Both the position numbers and the translations under genes were made by a program. 64,000 bases of DNA from a bacterium (GTDB lineage Bacteria > Armatimonadota > Zipacnadia > Zipacnadales > Zipacnadaceae): contig JAUWYY010000003.1 of assembly GCA_030615605.1 (NCBI GenBank), forward strand, positions 62,001-126,000, in the 5' to 3' direction. Below are positions 10,169-19,483 of this stretch, one piece after another. The notes under the pieces were generated by a model. The model saw only the letters and a list, made by a program, of their open reading frames with translations. It did not search any database and was not told where the DNA came from. Position 1 is the stretch's first letter. Each line of letters starts with the position of its first letter.

Positions 10169-11401
10169 ATGGGTAAGCTATTGACCGGACAACAACTAAG
10201 AAAGATCTTCGACCACTACTGTCCCTTTGACGGGGAGGGCAATCTGCGGCCAGTCGAAGAGCGCGTGACCCTGTGCGCCAATAACTCTAACAACTGGTGG
10301 CAGACCCGCGCATTTGTCCAGGGCGCCGCCCAGGGCGACCAGTCGCCGATGGTCATCCAGTTCTCCTACAACGCCAACCGCAAAATTGGGGGGGCTCCGA
10401 CCGCCATCTTTATCCCCGAGGGCGTCTCTTACCACGCCAATCCAGTGACTACCTCGGCCAGGATAATGTCGGATTGGCTGGCGATGGAAGTCGAGGCCTG
10501 GGGGGCCGATTTTGTGGCAGCTTCGCTGGACCACTTCAACGTCCCGAAGTTCTCGCTGACCACCGAATATGAGCGCGCGGCGACCCCGATCGAATACGAG
10601 GACAATATTGACGCTGCCCTGGCATACCTGCGCAAGCAAGGGCTCGACACCGTCGCCGCTGAGGTGGGCGACGACACTTTTACAGCCTACTCGAACTATT
10701 TGCGAAGTGTCGAGTATCGCAACTTCCGGGCTGATTTCCTGGATACGGTTAGCATCATACAGCCCGCCTGGGGTATGATCGACACCGAAGGGATTCCTCC
10801 GGTGCTCGACTTCATAATCACCAAAGACATTACCAGCGGCGTGCGCACCGACCTGAACAACAACGATATGATGTTGGAGGCTGAGCTAGGTGCCACCGGC
10901 AAGAGCGGTGACGAGATCGAATACGAGGAAATCTCCGATGAGCAACTCGCCGAGTTCGCTCATCTGGCGGCCTCCTTTATAGCCTACACCGGAGCCGAAG
11001 GTATCGCCTATGATATTGGTATGAAGCACTCTGCCAAAAGCGGAGAGAAGCATCCGACCGATGCCCGCAAGCTGGAGGTCGTCCAGCGGACGATCATCGA
11101 AGAGACCGGCATTTACGCTCCCTTCGCCCAGCATGGGGGCACTGGAGCTGCCGATGTCCCCCGGAGCTTGATCGGCAAGACCAACCTCAATACCTGCTAC
11201 CTGGTCGCCGGTACCCAGGCACGCTTCAACTATATGGATGAGCACGCCGACAAGGTTCGTGCCGGCGACAAGAGTATCTGCGGCACCGACATAGAAACTC
11301 ACATCTACCTGCAGGGCGTCTACGAAGAGGTTGTGCGCCGCTTTGAGGGCACCGGAAGCTGGCAGCTCGGCCCCGAGCTTGCCCGGATCCTGCCCGAATA
11401 A
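10169..11401 (+). CDS. Class II (fructose-bisphosphate type) aldolase-like protein
   Basis: VAASLDHFNVPKF and C-terminal GIYAPFAQHGGTGAADVPRSLIGKTNLNTCYLVAGTQARF resemble the zinc/phosphate-binding regions of class II aldolases; overall divergent, 410 aa. Confidence 0.6.
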   Translation: MGKLLTGQQLRKIFDHYCPFDGEGNLRPVEERVTLCANNSNNWWQTRAFVQGAAQGDQSPMVIQFSYNANRKIGGAPTAIFIPEGVSYHANPVTTSARIMSDWLAMEVEAWGADFVAASLDHFNVPKFSLTTEYERAATPIEYEDNIDAALAYLRKQGLDTVAAEVGDDTFTAYSNYLRSVEYRNFRADFLDTVSIIQPAWGMIDTEGIPPVLDFIITKDITSGVRTDLNNNDMMLEAELGATGKSGDEIEYEEISDEQLAEFAHLAASFIAYTGAEGIAYDIGMKHSAKSGEKHPTDARKLEVVQRTIIEETGIYAPFAQHGGTGAADVPRSLIGKTNLNTCYLVAGTQARFNYMDEHADKVRAGDKSICGTDIETHIYLQGVYEEVVRRFEGTGSWQLGPELARILPE

Positions 11402-11441
11402 CCAGCGCGTCGGCGCTCCATAACAGAATGACTTAGGCAAA

Positions 11442-11480
11442 GGGGTGGCTAACTGACCAGCACAGCCACCTCTATTATTT
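11442..11480 (+). terminator. Intrinsic terminator-like hairpin between aldolase and transaldolase genes
   Basis: GGGGTGGCT - aactgaccagcac - AGCCACCTC stem followed by TATTATTTT. Confidence 0.6.
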
Positions 11481-11508
11481 TCATAATGTCTAGCAGGGAG
11501 CAATTCAG

Positions 11509-12936
11509 ATGAGAGACCAGGATGTTGAAGTGCTGCAAGATCTATTATTTCGAACCGCACCTCAGGATCTATCTACTACGCTGGACTCGTGGCGAGAGGA
11601 GCTGAATAGCGAATACGCTAAGGCCTCGGAGGACCGCCAGGACGAAATCGCCCAGATCCTCTGCGCCAACTCCATTGATCTACAATCGGTATTCGCCGAC
11701 TGGGGCCTGAAGGAAAATGCCGTAGTAGAATCGGGTGACTCTCCGAAACTAGACCAGGCCCAATTAGATGCCGAAACCGCTACGAACTATGCCTTGCTGG
11801 CCCAGTGGGGTCGCGATGATCTGGTCAAACAGGCCAAAGAGGCAGTTCGGGAAATTGAAGAGAGCAACCTGACCCGCCTCGCCCGCATGGCTCTGACCGG
11901 CGAGGTAAACACCTTCTGGGGCAACGACTACGCTGCCCACCTGCGCGAGGCGATGCGTAAAGGCGCCTGTCTGGTCACCACCAATCCGCAACTGGTCAAC
12001 ATTGCCCGCCAGGAAGAGCCCGGCCGCTGGACGCCCATCCGCGATCAAATGCGCGAAGAAAACCCGGATATGGACGCGCTTCAGCTCGCTTACGAGATGA
12101 CCATCGCGGTTGTGGTGGCCAACTGCAAGCTGCTGCGTCCGATCTGGGAATTGACTGATGAACGCATCGGCTACGTCAGCCTGCAGCTCAATCCCAAGAA
12201 CTCCGACGACGCCGACAGCATGGTCGAGCAGGCCAACTACGTCTGGCCCCGGCTGGAGGAGGCCCTGGGGGGAATTCCTAACACCGTCTTCAAGGTGCCC
12301 GGGACTAAGGCCGGCCTTACCGCAGCCGCCGAACTCACCAGCAATCGCATGGGTGTCAATATCACCGTCAACTTCTCGCTGCCCCAGCAGATTGCCTTCG
12401 GCGCGGTCATCGAGAAGAACAGCATCGCTCCGGTAAGCTTCCGCACACAGATGGACGGCCGCCTGGATGACCCCGTCGGCGAAGAACTGCAGGAAGCGGG
12501 CATCAGCAACGGGGAGGAAGTCAAGACCTGGTGCACCACTGCCATTCGCCAGCGCGAGTATCGGCTGTTGTGTATGGACCCGATGCGCGGGGGTATGGGG
12601 CTACGGAAGACCAATATGCTGCCGGCGTCAGGGCGCGGTGCGTGGAACATCAGCCGCTCAATCCACCGCGAGCCGGAAGTTTCCTGTTTCATCACCATCT
12701 TCCCCGACAAACAGGATATGTTCGATAGCCAGCCGCGCGAGCTGAACCCCGATGGCATGTGGACGCCGGTGCCACCCGAGATTATGGAAAGGCTGTACAA
12801 AAGCGAGCTGTTCCGCAAGGCTTATGAGCCTGATGGGATGACGGTAGATGAGTTTGACGACTTTCTGCCCTGCGTGCGTACGCTCAAAGGCTTCTCAGAG
12901 TCCTTCGATGAGTTCGTGGACTGGGTAGCCGACTGA
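11509..12936 (+). CDS. Transaldolase family protein with N-terminal extension
   Basis: GACLVTTNPQLVNIA and TVFKVPGTKAGLTAAAELTSNRMGVNITVNFSLPQQIAFGAV (catalytic Lys region); 475 aa, longer than canonical transaldolase. Confidence 0.7.
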   Translation: MRDQDVEVLQDLLFRTAPQDLSTTLDSWREELNSEYAKASEDRQDEIAQILCANSIDLQSVFADWGLKENAVVESGDSPKLDQAQLDAETATNYALLAQWGRDDLVKQAKEAVREIEESNLTRLARMALTGEVNTFWGNDYAAHLREAMRKGACLVTTNPQLVNIARQEEPGRWTPIRDQMREENPDMDALQLAYEMTIAVVVANCKLLRPIWELTDERIGYVSLQLNPKNSDDADSMVEQANYVWPRLEEALGGIPNTVFKVPGTKAGLTAAAELTSNRMGVNITVNFSLPQQIAFGAVIEKNSIAPVSFRTQMDGRLDDPVGEELQEAGISNGEEVKTWCTTAIRQREYRLLCMDPMRGGMGLRKTNMLPASGRGAWNISRSIHREPEVSCFITIFPDKQDMFDSQPRELNPDGMWTPVPPEIMERLYKSELFRKAYEPDGMTVDEFDDFLPCVRTLKGFSESFDEFVDWVAD

Positions 12937-13120
12937 GAACTAACCGGCTTGGCTCCGGGCAAGCTCTGCAGTCGGTGCCCGACCCAACTCGCTCAACATA
13001 TCCCCTATTCATCCGCCCCGGGGCCGACCTTTGCTGAGCACGGCGCTGCCGTCATAGCTTATATTCCCTGGGCCTTACATCGGGACTGTGCCCGCCCTGT
13101 TTTAGGACTCCGCCAATTCC

Positions 13121-13149
13121 TTGACAGACTCCGCACGGGTCCGTATAAT
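13121..13149 (+). promoter_or_regulatory. Consensus sigma70 promoter
   Basis: TTGACA - 17 bp - TATAAT, both hexamers exact. Confidence 0.75.
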
Positions 13150-13205
13150 GTGAGATAGTCTAAGTGCTTCGGCTGAGAACCGCAGGTGAAGGGAGGATGG
13201 CAAGT

Positions 13206-13859
13206 ATGTCCGATGAGGAAAAGGGTATGGAAGGTGACGAACAGGAAGAGATCCCGGAAACAGAAGAGATTGATATTGAGATAGAGCCGGCCGAGCCTAC
13301 CCGGGGCAGCCGAGGGGTATGGTTTGTGATCGTACTGATAATCATACTGGCTGCTCTGGTCTGGTATGCGCTGTGGGCCAAGGAACAAGCCGAAGAGCGT
13401 GAACTGGAGGCGCAACAGGTGCGGGCTCAGGAGTACCAAATGCAGGAGCGACAGATTGGCAAACAGCTCAACAAAGGGCTGGAGAGCCTGGAGGCCGGAA
13501 ATGTCTCAGCAGCCATCGAGGGACTTGAGAAGGCTGCCACTCAACTGCGTACCCTGGCCAGCGAGGCTAGCAGCAACGATGACTCTGAGGAAGCTGCCCA
13601 TATTCAGCTTACCCTCAACCAAACCAAGAAGGCACTAACCGAGCTTAAACAAAAGCAGAATGAACTCGCCGAGCTAACCCGCGAGAAGCTTACCTCGCTG
13701 CAACGCAAGCTAGGCGTCTCGCCTCAGGAAGCTGCGAAGAGCACTGAGAAAGCCCCAAGAGAGAGTAAAGAGACCGAAGCAAAGGAAGAAACAGAAAAGA
13801 CCGAGGGGGGGCCGCCTAAACCGACTCCGCCCAGGCGACCGATTTCAGCTCCAAGGTAA
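13206..13859 (+). CDS. Single-pass membrane protein with coiled-coil region
   Basis: MSDEEKGMEGDEQEE... acidic N-terminus, TM GVWFVIVLIIILAALVWYALW, long Gln/Glu/Lys coiled coil, Lys/Glu/Pro tail. Start moved from 13164 to ATG 13206 downstream of AGGGAGG. Confidence 0.55.
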   Translation: MSDEEKGMEGDEQEEIPETEEIDIEIEPAEPTRGSRGVWFVIVLIIILAALVWYALWAKEQAEERELEAQQVRAQEYQMQERQIGKQLNKGLESLEAGNVSAAIEGLEKAATQLRTLASEASSNDDSEEAAHIQLTLNQTKKALTELKQKQNELAELTREKLTSLQRKLGVSPQEAAKSTEKAPRESKETEAKEETEKTEGGPPKPTPPRRPISAPR

Positions 13860-14133
13860 ACACACAATACCAATCCCGACATGGCCCCGCAACGTCTATC
13901 TGGCCTCCGAGGTCATTATTAGCCCGGGCGAGGCATACATCATATTGCGGTCCTGGCCAATACCAGCCAGTTGGAGCTGCGGCTGGCATTTTAGTCAATG
14001 GGCTAGGTGATTAGCGTCCTGCTGTCAGCGTCCACCAGTGACTACGCACGCCAAACAACGGCTGGGATATTGATGTATCTTTATCAGAAACGCATTGCAT
14101 CAGCCAGACAACTCAACGAACTGCAAATGAACG

Positions 14134-15483
14134 TTGGACAGAGGCTACATCGTGGCTGTCTCTAGACAGAAGATTACAAAGCTGGCCAATAGTCTGGCCG
14201 ACGCCAAGGGTGCTCAGGATCGACAACAAATAATCGATACCTTGGTAGAAATTGGCTCACCGGCCGTCGCGCAGCTAGTCAAGTTGCTCGAGCATGGGGA
14301 CTATAAAGTCCGCATGGCCGCTGCCGGAGGGCTGAGCGAAATCGGCGACGCCCAGTCAGTAGAGCCACTCATCCGCAGTCTCAGTGATACTAGCAAGAAC
14401 GTTCAGCGGGTGGCCACCGAAGCACTTAGCAATGTCGGCGAGCCGGCAGTCTCGGCGCTACTGGACGGCCTGATCGGCAAAGATCAACTGGCCCGAAAGT
14501 GGGCGGCCGAGGCCCTCGGCAACATTGGTGATGCCTCGGTTGCCCAGCAGCTCATCGCGCGGCTTAATGATCCTAATATTGAGGTCCGGCGCGCTGCGGT
14601 AACGGCCCTGGGCGACCTTAAATCCAAGCGCGCTATTGAGCCGCTCATTGAAGTCCTGTCATCAGACAATATCGAACTGGCTCGGGCCGCTACCGAGTCC
14701 CTCGGACAGATACGCAGTAAGGTAGCCATAGACCCGCTTGTCTCCGCCCTAAGCTCGTTCAGCGAAGACGTCCGCAGCGCAGCAGCGCAAGCACTGGCCC
14801 ATATCGGCTCACAGGCCGTTCCCGCCTTGCTTGAAGAGCTGGAGACTGCTGACCGCGACTTACGCCTCTATATCATCGCGATTCTAGGCAATATTGGCGA
14901 CGACCGAGCCCGCCGCGCCCTGACCAAAGCCCTGCAGAATCCTGACGAGCGCGTTGTGGCAGCCACAGGCATTGCTTTAGGCAAGCTCGGCAAGCATTCG
15001 TCCGTAAAATATCTGGCTGAACTGAGCGATTCCAGCTATGCTTCGGTGCGCTGTGCTGTTGCTCAGGGGTTGGGATCAATCGGAACGGCCAATGCCGTCG
15101 AGCCGCTCAGGCACTTGCTGGAGGACAATGATTGGGTCACGCGCATGGCTGCAGCCGGTGCCCTGGGCGAAGTGCGCAGCCGGAAGGGTGTGCAGCCTTT
15201 GATACAAGCTCTGGCGGACCCGGAGTGGAGCGTGCGTCTGCACAGCGCAAAAGCTCTCGGCCAAACCGGTCAGAAACAGTACGCCGCCGAAGCGCTACTG
15301 AAAGCGCTCGACGACCGCGAGGACCTGGTTCGGCGGGAGGTCGCAATAGCCCTGGCTAAACTGGGTGCCTCTGAGGCCACCGAAGTGCTAAAGGAGTTCG
15401 CCAACACCAGCCAGAGCGAGGAAGCTACCCAGGAGATTGCGGAAGCCCTGGCACTGGTCCAAGAAGAGCCAGAAGCTGGCTAA
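14134..15483 (+). CDS. HEAT-repeat (PBS-lyase type) protein
   Basis: About a dozen tandem repeats such as VRMAAAGGLSEIGDAQSVEPLIRSL, VRRAAVTALGDLKSKRAIEPLIEVL. Confidence 0.88.
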   Translation: MDRGYIVAVSRQKITKLANSLADAKGAQDRQQIIDTLVEIGSPAVAQLVKLLEHGDYKVRMAAAGGLSEIGDAQSVEPLIRSLSDTSKNVQRVATEALSNVGEPAVSALLDGLIGKDQLARKWAAEALGNIGDASVAQQLIARLNDPNIEVRRAAVTALGDLKSKRAIEPLIEVLSSDNIELARAATESLGQIRSKVAIDPLVSALSSFSEDVRSAAAQALAHIGSQAVPALLEELETADRDLRLYIIAILGNIGDDRARRALTKALQNPDERVVAATGIALGKLGKHSSVKYLAELSDSSYASVRCAVAQGLGSIGTANAVEPLRHLLEDNDWVTRMAAAGALGEVRSRKGVQPLIQALADPEWSVRLHSAKALGQTGQKQYAAEALLKALDDREDLVRREVAIALAKLGASEATEVLKEFANTSQSEEATQEIAEALALVQEEPEAG

Positions 15484-15589
15484 CCCCGGTTTTCGGCGAT
15501 TGACTGTTCGTGGCTGTCACCTGTCCCAACAGCAAGCTGACGCCACTGGTTAGCGCACCCCCCCGCCAACTGTCCAAGCGCTTACCCTG

Positions 15590-15619
15590 TTGCACACTCT
15601 TCCCAAGATGATATATAAT
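15590..15619 (+). promoter_or_regulatory. Candidate promoter for thiC
   Basis: TTGCAC - 18 bp - TATAAT located inside the 5' extension of the track ORF, supporting a thiC start downstream. Confidence 0.4.
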
Positions 15620-15697
15620 ATGAGCCGGGTTGCTGGCTGCATTGCACGCAGTATTCCTTCACGCCCTTTATCGCTTATCACTGGATTGTGCACACAA

Positions 15698-16993
15698 ATG
15701 TCCTCGCCAATTGATCCGCTGAAAGTATCCAACAAAGAAACTCTATCAGAGATTGCCACGCAGGAGCAGATAGCCACTGATAGGCTTCAGGCCGGTATCA
15801 GCTCGGGAGAAATCGTGGTGTTCGGCGATGTCCAGGGCCCGGTGCGCCCCTTGGCCATCGGGGCGGGATTATCCACCAAAGTCAATGCCAACCTTGGCAC
15901 CTCGCCCGACTTCCCCGATCTCGACCAGGAGCTGGGCAAGCTCCAGGCTGCTGTCACTATGGGGGCCGATACAGTAATGGATCTTAGCACCGGTGGAGAC
16001 CTGGATGAGATCCGTCGGGCCATCCGCGAGCAATGTCCGGTGACTCTGGGAACGGTACCGATCTATCAAGCCGCCATAGAAGCCGGCGAGGAGTGCGGCG
16101 ATATCACCAGGATGAGCCCCGATCAGATCTTTGAGGTAATCGAGCGTCACGCCCACGACGGCGTTGACTTTATGACCCTGCACTGTGGCGTGACCCGCTG
16201 GAGCCTGGAAGAACTGGACAGAGCGCCTCGCGTCTGTGGAATAGTCAGCCGTGGGGGAAGCATGCTGGCCCGGTGGATGCAGGTCAATGACGCCGAAAAC
16301 CCCCTGTATGACCAGTTTGATCGTCTGCTGGACATCCTGGACAACTATGGGGTGGCCGCCAGCCTGGGAGACGGCCTGCGACCGGGCGCTGTGGCCGACG
16401 CGAATGATCCCGGGCAGATTGCCGAGATGCGGGTGCAGGGCGAATTGGTGGCAGCCGCGCGCCAGCGGGGCGTGCAGGTCTTCGTTGAAGGCCCCGGACA
16501 TATGCCTATCAACCAGATTAGTGGCATGGTTGCGCTTCACAAGCAACTGTGTCAGAATGCCCCCCTGTATGTACTGGGCCCACTGATTACCGACGTCAGC
16601 CCCGGATATGACCACATCAGCGCTGCCATAGGAGGAACACTGTGCGCTGCCGCCGGCGCAGACTACCTGTGCTATGTGACCGCTGCGGAGCATATTGGGT
16701 TGCCCGACGAAGAGGATGTCGCCCGCGGCGTGTTGATCTGCCGGTTGGCCGCACACGCCGCTGACCTGGCCAAAGGCGTACCTGGGGCCGCGCAGTGGGA
16801 TAAAGAGATGTCTCAGGCCCGGTTCAATCTTGACTGGGAGCGCATGACGGAGCTTGCTCTCGACCCCGGCACTGTCCGCAAGCGGCGGGGCGACCGAGCT
16901 ACTCTGGACCCCCAGGCGTGCTCGATGTGTGGTAAGTTCTGTTCAATAAAGCTAGAATTGGCTCGGCAGGCTGCTACAACCGGCGATGAATAG
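15698..16993 (+). CDS. thiC: Phosphomethylpyrimidine synthase ThiC
   Basis: GADTVMDLSTGGDLDEIRRAI, FVEGPGHMPINQI, LGPLITDVSPGYDHISAAIGG, C-terminal CSMCGKFC (CxxCxxxxC cluster motif). ATG 15698 chosen; track ORF begins 15590. Confidence 0.93.
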   Translation: MSSPIDPLKVSNKETLSEIATQEQIATDRLQAGISSGEIVVFGDVQGPVRPLAIGAGLSTKVNANLGTSPDFPDLDQELGKLQAAVTMGADTVMDLSTGGDLDEIRRAIREQCPVTLGTVPIYQAAIEAGEECGDITRMSPDQIFEVIERHAHDGVDFMTLHCGVTRWSLEELDRAPRVCGIVSRGGSMLARWMQVNDAENPLYDQFDRLLDILDNYGVAASLGDGLRPGAVADANDPGQIAEMRVQGELVAAARQRGVQVFVEGPGHMPINQISGMVALHKQLCQNAPLYVLGPLITDVSPGYDHISAAIGGTLCAAAGADYLCYVTAAEHIGLPDEEDVARGVLICRLAAHAADLAKGVPGAAQWDKEMSQARFNLDWERMTELALDPGTVRKRRGDRATLDPQACSMCGKFCSIKLELARQAATTGDE

Positions 16994-17026
16994 CCTCGGA
17001 CAAACAGAAGGAGCATCTGAGAACCC

Positions 17027-18646
17027 ATGTCGATAGTAGGCCTGCGTAAGATATTCAGTACGTCTGTCGGCATACGTATTGGCAAATTCAAACTGCGTTT
17101 GGGCAGCCTCATGGTCATTATCCTCATGGGGCTCGCGCTGCTATTCATATTTGCCCTGATCCCTGGAGGCCCCCCTCCCAGCACTCCCCGGCCGAGAGGG
17201 GAAGGCCCAGTGCGGCAGGTCACCGCAGTAGTCGCCCAGGTCGGCCGCTACAAGGTTGAGCGCCAGGACTTCGAGCTGCGCTTCGAGCGCCTGGCCAAAC
17301 AACAGCTCGGGGGAATGGGTATCCCCCAGCAGTCCTTCGCCCGCTATCAACTTCTCGAAAGCATAATCGAGCATCATCTGCTGAGGCAAACAGCCAGAGC
17401 AGAAGGCATCACAGTCTCGCGCGCCCAGATCGAGCAGCGAATCGCAGAACTGGCGGACAGCTCAATAGATAGCCAGTTTCCTGACCAGAAGATGCTGCGT
17501 ACTTACCTGGAACGCAAGGGCATCTCCTACCAGGAGTATCACGACCAGGTCCGAAAAGCGCTAGAGGCCAACCGTGATCAGCTCAAGGAAAGCATGCTGC
17601 TGGAAAAGCTGGAGATCAAAATCACGAGCCAGGTACAGGTTACAGAAGAGGCTGTCAAAGACACATACAGGCAAGTCAAGGCGCGCCATATTCTCATCAC
17701 GCCGGAGCAGATCGCACAACAGACTCCCAGCGAGAACGAATCAACTCAGTCCGAACAGCAAGAATCGCCAGGTCCCACTGCCTCCGAGCAAACCGCCAAA
17801 CAACAGGCCCGGCAGAAGGCCAACGGGTTGCTCAACAATATTCGACAGGGCGCAGATTTTGCCGAGCTGGCGCGTGAGCATTCCGATGATCCAGGCAGCG
17901 CCGAGAAGGGCGGTGACGTGGGCTGGTTCGGGCGCCGCCGGATGACCAAGGAGTTCAGTGATGCTGCCTTTGCCCTCCAGCCCGGAGAGGTCAGTGGCGT
18001 GGTCGAGACCCCCTTCGGATTCCATATTATCAAGGTAGAAGGCAAGCGCATCGAGCTACCCGAAGATTTTGAAGAAAATAAACAGCGCTACATCAGCCAG
18101 CAGCAAAGCTATCGTGCGGACGAAGCCTGGAACGAATACAGACGGAATCTCAGGGAACAGGCCAACATCAACATCCACGATCCTGAGCTTCAGGCTATGG
18201 CCATAATGATGGAGGGCCAGCAGCAGAAGGCTCTTCCCCTGCTGGTCGAAGCTGCCGAGAACGATCCCTACAACATGACCGCGAGATATACGCTCGCTAG
18301 CATCTACCGGCAGCAAGGAGACGTGACACAGGCCATCGAGTATTTGCGCCAGATTGTCCAACAACAGGAGGGCGCCTCCTCTGCTCAGATACATCTGGAA
18401 TTGGGTACACTGCTACGCGAGCAAGACAAACCGGAAGAAGCTCTTCGGCAGTTCACCAGCGCCTCGGACTGGGCTGCTGCCCCCCAGTACCAGAACTATG
18501 CCATTCATTCTGAACTAAAGCGAATATACGAAGAGATAAAAGACACCAAAGGTGTACAGCAGGAGCAGCAGTGGCTCGACGAATTTCTGCAAGCTCAGGC
18601 AGAATCCGTGGGCACCTCTGGCAGCTATCCGATGACCGCACCCTAA
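17027..18646 (+). CDS. SurA/PrsA-like parvulin peptidyl-prolyl isomerase with C-terminal TPR-like region
   Basis: TM anchor MVIILMGLALLFIFALI, SurA-type N-domain, ARHILITPEQ...AEKGGDVGWFGRRRMTKEFSDAAFALQPGEVSGVVETPFGFHIIKVEGKR, then repeat-rich helical C-terminus. Confidence 0.85.
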   Translation: MSIVGLRKIFSTSVGIRIGKFKLRLGSLMVIILMGLALLFIFALIPGGPPPSTPRPRGEGPVRQVTAVVAQVGRYKVERQDFELRFERLAKQQLGGMGIPQQSFARYQLLESIIEHHLLRQTARAEGITVSRAQIEQRIAELADSSIDSQFPDQKMLRTYLERKGISYQEYHDQVRKALEANRDQLKESMLLEKLEIKITSQVQVTEEAVKDTYRQVKARHILITPEQIAQQTPSENESTQSEQQESPGPTASEQTAKQQARQKANGLLNNIRQGADFAELAREHSDDPGSAEKGGDVGWFGRRRMTKEFSDAAFALQPGEVSGVVETPFGFHIIKVEGKRIELPEDFEENKQRYISQQQSYRADEAWNEYRRNLREQANINIHDPELQAMAIMMEGQQQKALPLLVEAAENDPYNMTARYTLASIYRQQGDVTQAIEYLRQIVQQQEGASSAQIHLELGTLLREQDKPEEALRQFTSASDWAAAPQYQNYAIHSELKRIYEEIKDTKGVQQEQQWLDEFLQAQAESVGTSGSYPMTAP

Positions 18647-18661
18647 TCCAGCCACGCCCGA

Positions 18662-19450
18662 ATGCAGGGAGGATCTGATTTGTCGGTTCTGGATATTGAC
18701 GCTCCGACTGTACGAAAGAATCTGGTACAGTTCATCCGCGATCAGATGACCTGTGCCGCCTTTGAGCGGGTTATTGTCGGGCTTTCCGGCGGCCTGGACT
18801 CGGCAGTGACCACTCATCTGGCCGTTGAGGCCCTCACCTCTGCCAACGTGATCGGCCTCATCTTGCCCTATCGGAGCACCGACGATGAATGCCAGGAGCA
18901 TGCGGAACTGGTCGTCACCAAACTAGGCATAGAATCTCAAATAATAGACATCGCCCCCCAGATTGATGCCTATTTCGCCCAATTTCCCCAGGCTGACCGG
19001 CTGCGCCGGGCTAACAAGATAGCCCGCGAGCGTATGAGCGTCCTTTACGACCAGTCCCGCGTCTATGAAGCCCTGGTCATCGGCACAGGCAACAAAAGCG
19101 AACGGCTGCTGGGCTACACAACCCTCTGGGGGGATATGGCATGTGCCTTTAACCCTCTGGGCAATCTCTACAAGACTCAGGTAAGGCAACTGGCCGACGA
19201 GCTAGGCGTGATAGAGGCTATATGTACCAAAGCTCCGTCAGCGGGCCTGTGGCCTGGTCAAACTGACGAAGGCGAGCTGGGGTTCAGCTATGCCGAGGCC
19301 GATCAGATTCTCTACTGGCTCATGGACCAACAGTGCAGTGCTGAACAGGTCGCCGAAAAAGGCTTTCCTCGGGACCTGATCGCGGAGATTGCTATTCGCG
19401 TCAAGCGATCAGCTTTCAAGTCCCGAATGCCGCCTGTGGCGGAAATCTAG
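18662..19450 (+). CDS. nadE: NAD+ synthase (ammonia-dependent type)
   Basis: VIVGLSGGLDSAVTTHLA (PP-loop), GTGNKSERLLGYTTLWGD, KAPSAGLWPGQTDEGELGFSY. True start may be TTG 18680 after GGGAGG. Confidence 0.92.
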   Translation: MQGGSDLSVLDIDAPTVRKNLVQFIRDQMTCAAFERVIVGLSGGLDSAVTTHLAVEALTSANVIGLILPYRSTDDECQEHAELVVTKLGIESQIIDIAPQIDAYFAQFPQADRLRRANKIARERMSVLYDQSRVYEALVIGTGNKSERLLGYTTLWGDMACAFNPLGNLYKTQVRQLADELGVIEAICTKAPSAGLWPGQTDEGELGFSYAEADQILYWLMDQQCSAEQVAEKGFPRDLIAEIAIRVKRSAFKSRMPPVAEI

Positions 19451-19483
19451 CCATTTCCCAATTCAACTTGGCCAGGCGATAGT

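Noticed and set aside
13160-13200. CTGAGA-like string in 'cggctgagaaccgcaggtgaaggg' resembling part of a TPP riboswitch
   Set aside because: Only a short fragment matches, the second conserved segment is missing, and the downstream gene is an unrelated coiled-coil membrane protein.
13940-14000. CCAGCC…GGCTGG hairpin downstream of the coiled-coil gene
   Set aside because: Six-bp stem with a long loop and poor U-tract; too weak to call as a terminator.
15869-16756. 295-aa minus-strand ORF opposite thiC
   Set aside because: Shadow ORF; thiC is unambiguous on the plus strand.
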